DNA of 36,833 nt from a bacterium. Its GTDB lineage: Bacteria; Cyanobacteriota; Sericytochromatia; S15B-MN24; VGJW01. Every line of letters begins with the position of its first letter. Within the stretch, counting starts at the first letter, position 1. Positions 34,922 to 36,833 of this stretch are shown here, in pieces. Position numbers and translations under genes: made by a program. The notes below the pieces were generated by a model. That model was given only the letters and a program-made list of their open reading frames with translations. It made no database searches and was not told where the DNA came from. The stretch is taken from assembly GCA_021781555.1 (NCBI GenBank), contig JAJXWQ010000036.1:1-36833 (forward strand), in the 5' to 3' direction.

Positions 34922-35391
34922 GGGATCTCCTTGCTTGGACACGCCTCCCAGCCGGCATACCGGCGCAGCACAAGTTCTGTTAAGCGGTCGGGCCGCAGTT
35001 ACCATCGAGGGTTCTGCCGATATACTGGGGGCAGGAAGAGCGGTCGCAAGTTCACAACGAGCCCTTACGGGCAGTCGGGCTATAGCGATCCAGTCTTCTG
35101 GTGGTCCCCCAGTTCCTGCCGGGAGGCGTCGTAGTACAGCGCCATCGTATCGGGCCTGGGGGACAACTCTATGGATGGTAACTTCACGGAGGGGCAAGCA
35201 GGGCCCGCATTTCTCCCAGCTCGGCCGCGTGTTGAGTGACGCCTGTCACCTCTTCTCGGCTGCCGGCGAAGATGTTGCTGCGTGAGGGATCGGTCGGCCT
35301 GTGAGATCGAGCGTTGGTCCGTTGCCGACGCACGTCAAACCGGCCGGTCGTCCAAGTCCGGCGTGGCTTGCTTGACTTTGGGAGGTGCGGT
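34922..35391 (-). other. Noncoding region upstream of the IS110 transposase; candidate bridge-RNA locus
   Basis: No gene is supported in these 470 bp. A perfect 9-bp inverted repeat, GTCCCCCAG (35104-35112) with CTGGGGGAC (35156-35164), could form a large stem-loop. IS110-group elements carry a structured noncoding RNA in the end upstream of the transposase, so this is where a bridge RNA would be expected. The part nearest 35391 should belong to the 3' flank of the IS1380-type gene; the junction is not visible. Identification as an RNA gene is inference from family knowledge plus one stem. Confidence 0.4.
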
Positions 35392-36741
35392 TTACGCCGG
35401 CAGTGGGGGCCGGTTGAGATCGGCAGAGACTTTGGCCCAGAGCTTGGCGAAGGGGAAGGCTGCGGGCAAGTGCAAGACGATCCGCCGCGCCTGCTCGACG
35501 AACAGGCCGGCGACCTTGATCAGCCGGAGCCGGATCGTGTCGAACTGCCAGACTTCGCCGGTGAGCGCCTCGACGCGCTTTGCAAGTGCAAGGCAGAGAC
35601 GGTAGGCGACGGCGTGCAGCAGCAGGCGGAACGCGTTGGCCAGGAAGTCCGAGCAGCTCAGGCGGTCGGCGAAGAGCGCATTCTTGAGGTTCTTGATCAT
35701 GTTCTCCGACTGGCCGCGCTCGCAGTAGAACTCGTACATCTTGCGGGGCGTACGGCCCTTGAGGTTGGTCACGACGTAGCGCTGATTGGGGCCGAGGCCG
35801 CCGTGCTCGGCCTTGGCGATGACTCGACGGTCCTCCTTCCAGGACTTCGCCTTGTAGCGGAATTCCGTGAACGCCTTCCCCACGGCCCCGGCCGGCAGTT
35901 TGCCCGCATAGAACTCGGCCTTGGCCGCCGCCAAGCAGCCGGCAGAGAGACGCTCGAGGGCCTTGTTGATCGGGAGTCCGATGACGTAGTCGACGGCGTT
36001 GGCCTCGCACCACTCGTAGATGTCGGGTGCGGCGAAACCGCCATCGGCGCGGAAAAGGATCGGCATGCCGGGCCACTTGTCGCGGATGCTCTCGACCACT
36101 CCCTCGAGCAGTGCGAGCGCGCCCTCGGCCGCCCCGACATTGCCCGGGCGAAGGTGGGCGACGATCAGGTCGCTGGTCTCGGCGTCGAAGACGAGCAGCG
36201 GATGGTACCCGTAGGAACCGTAGTGCCCGTTGAAGAACGTCAGCTGCTGGCCGCCGTGGGTCTCGTCCCACGTGGAGTCCATGTCGAGCAGCATCTTCTT
36301 GGGCCTGGCCCGATGGGCCAGCCAGCTCTCGACGTAGGTCATTTGCATCAACGCCAGCGATTGAGGCGTGATCCGGTGCTCGAATCGGCACAGCGAGGGC
36401 TGACTGGCCAGGTCGCTCCGGGAATCGAACGGGGCCCGACCTGCGGCAAGCTTGAATGCGGGATCGCTGCGCAACTTGGTCGCGTCGTTCGTATCCTCGT
36501 AGCCCGCCACGATCGAGTAGACACGTTGGCGCAGTAGATCGAGGTGCTGATGTTGAACGAGGAGCGGGTTACGCGGGTCGGGCAGCAGCGGCGCCAGATC
36601 TGCGGTCAATCCAAGTTGCTCGTCCACGGAGCGGATGAACGCAATGCCCGCGTCGGTCGTCAACTCGCCCGTGTCGAAGGCGGCGTAAACCTTCTTGCCG
36701 GTCGGGGTCGGGACGGGGAAGAGAGTGGTAGGATCTTGCAT
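35392..36741 (-). CDS. IS1380-family transposase (DDE type)
   Basis: The 449-residue protein is a complete IS1380-type transposase. Family segments include LRSDPAFKLAAGR and LASQPSLCRFEHRI near the N-terminus. The first catalytic Asp lies in LLDMDSTWDETHG, the second in ILFRADGGFA, and the catalytic Glu in the CERGQSENMIKNLKN motif. Tyr/His-rich NGHYGSYGYHPLLVFD is also typical. The ATG at 36741 is followed by an intact frame, and GGAGG lies 12 bases upstream, a long spacing. The right terminal inverted repeat lies about 90 bp upstream of the start. The gene could be active. Confidence 0.95.
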   Translation of the reverse strand: MQDPTTLFPVPTPTGKKVYAAFDTGELTTDAGIAFIRSVDEQLGLTADLAPLLPDPRNPLLVQHQHLDLLRQRVYSIVAGYEDTNDATKLRSDPAFKLAAGRAPFDSRSDLASQPSLCRFEHRITPQSLALMQMTYVESWLAHRARPKKMLLDMDSTWDETHGGQQLTFFNGHYGSYGYHPLLVFDAETSDLIVAHLRPGNVGAAEGALALLEGVVESIRDKWPGMPILFRADGGFAAPDIYEWCEANAVDYVIGLPINKALERLSAGCLAAAKAEFYAGKLPAGAVGKAFTEFRYKAKSWKEDRRVIAKAEHGGLGPNQRYVVTNLKGRTPRKMYEFYCERGQSENMIKNLKNALFADRLSCSDFLANAFRLLLHAVAYRLCLALAKRVEALTGEVWQFDTIRLRLIKVAGLFVEQARRIVLHLPAAFPFAKLWAKVSADLNRPPLPA

Positions 36742-36833
36742 GTGATGGCCGGGCCTCCGGTGGGGTTGTGTTGCAACAATAGCCTACCGTTGGGCCCGGC
36801 CTTCCAACAAGCTCCGCGAATTTTCCGGGCTAG

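Larger units (their letters stand above)
33195..36829 (-). mobile_element. IS1380-type element apparently interrupted by an IS110-type element
   Basis: The left end reads CCCGGACTATTC and the right end, on the other strand, CCCGGAAAATTC: an imperfect terminal inverted repeat of 12 bp with two mismatches. Both ends are flanked by CTAG (33191-33194 and 36830-36833), consistent with a 4-bp target duplication. Inside are an IS1380-type transposase next to the right end and an IS110-type transposase next to the left end, both on the minus strand. IS1380 elements are usually about 1.7 kb, so the 3.6-kb span suggests that an IS110 element of about 2 kb entered the noncoding left part. IS110 boundaries cannot be fixed because the family lacks clear inverted repeats. 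The noncoding stretch 33195-33454 shows no open gene. The window ends exactly at the CTAG. Confidence 0.6.

Noticed and set aside
36427-36440. Another copy of the hairpin repeat near gaacggggccc
   Set aside because: The match is only about 11 bases and lies within conserved IS1380 transposase coding sequence.

Overview
The window is 36.8 kb of high-GC bacterial DNA. Secretin and prepilin-like proteins point to a Gram-negative cell envelope with type IV pilus or type II secretion machinery. Hanks-type kinase signalling, a DUF4912/GH57 pair, a fused AroK-AroB and several GTG/TTG starts fit an uncultured, deep-branching lineage. A relative of the non-photosynthetic cyanobacterial sister groups is one possibility, but the sequence alone does not settle taxonomy.

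Layout. 1-3380 (+): the C-terminal part of a secretin, a probable lipoprotein, an ABC-2 type permease and a membrane-anchored TPR protein, tightly spaced. 3377-3783: four tandem units of a ~104-bp hairpin repeat. 3965-4585 (+): a prepilin-like protein. 4680-12252 (-): a GT-C type membrane glycosyltransferase, a very long coiled-coil protein with a Cache-like extracytoplasmic domain, and a polytopic spermidine-synthase-like protein split by one in-frame TAG. 12319-14810 (+): an ABC1/AarF-type kinase-like protein and a small acidic protein. 14838-16881 (-): a three-gene minor-pilin operon linked by ATGA overlaps. 17098-20388 (+): a DUF4912 protein and a GH57 branching enzyme. 20482-22174 (-): tRNA-Gln(CUG) followed by bifunctional aroKB. 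22440-33085 (+): a clan-A glycoside hydrolase, gyrA, an MshEN-like protein, a PP2C phosphatase, a kinase/zinc-ribbon/NHL protein, panB, glutamate dehydrogenase and mtnA. 33195-36829: mobile DNA with an IS110-type and an IS1380-type transposase, bracketed by a short inverted repeat and CTAG.

How the genes fit together. The secretin, the prepilin and the minor-pilin operon are parts of one kind of envelope machine, spread over three loci. The phosphatase and the kinase make an antagonistic signalling pair downstream of gyrA. The DUF4912 and GH57 genes look like an alpha-glucan unit. The remaining enzymes are core metabolism (shikimate, pantothenate, glutamate, methionine salvage).

The most unusual feature is a dispersed ~104-bp repeat with a strong internal hairpin. 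It is bounded by CTAG and lies at gene 3' ends. At three of its four loci the TAG stop codon of the adjacent gene is itself the boundary CTAG. At the fourth locus the outer boundary CTAG is also the apparent target site of the IS1380-type insertion. The other leading observations are the single in-frame amber codon in an otherwise intact 719-codon frame, the kinase-NHL protein with no membrane segment, and the structured noncoding DNA beside the IS110 transposase that could encode a bridge RNA.
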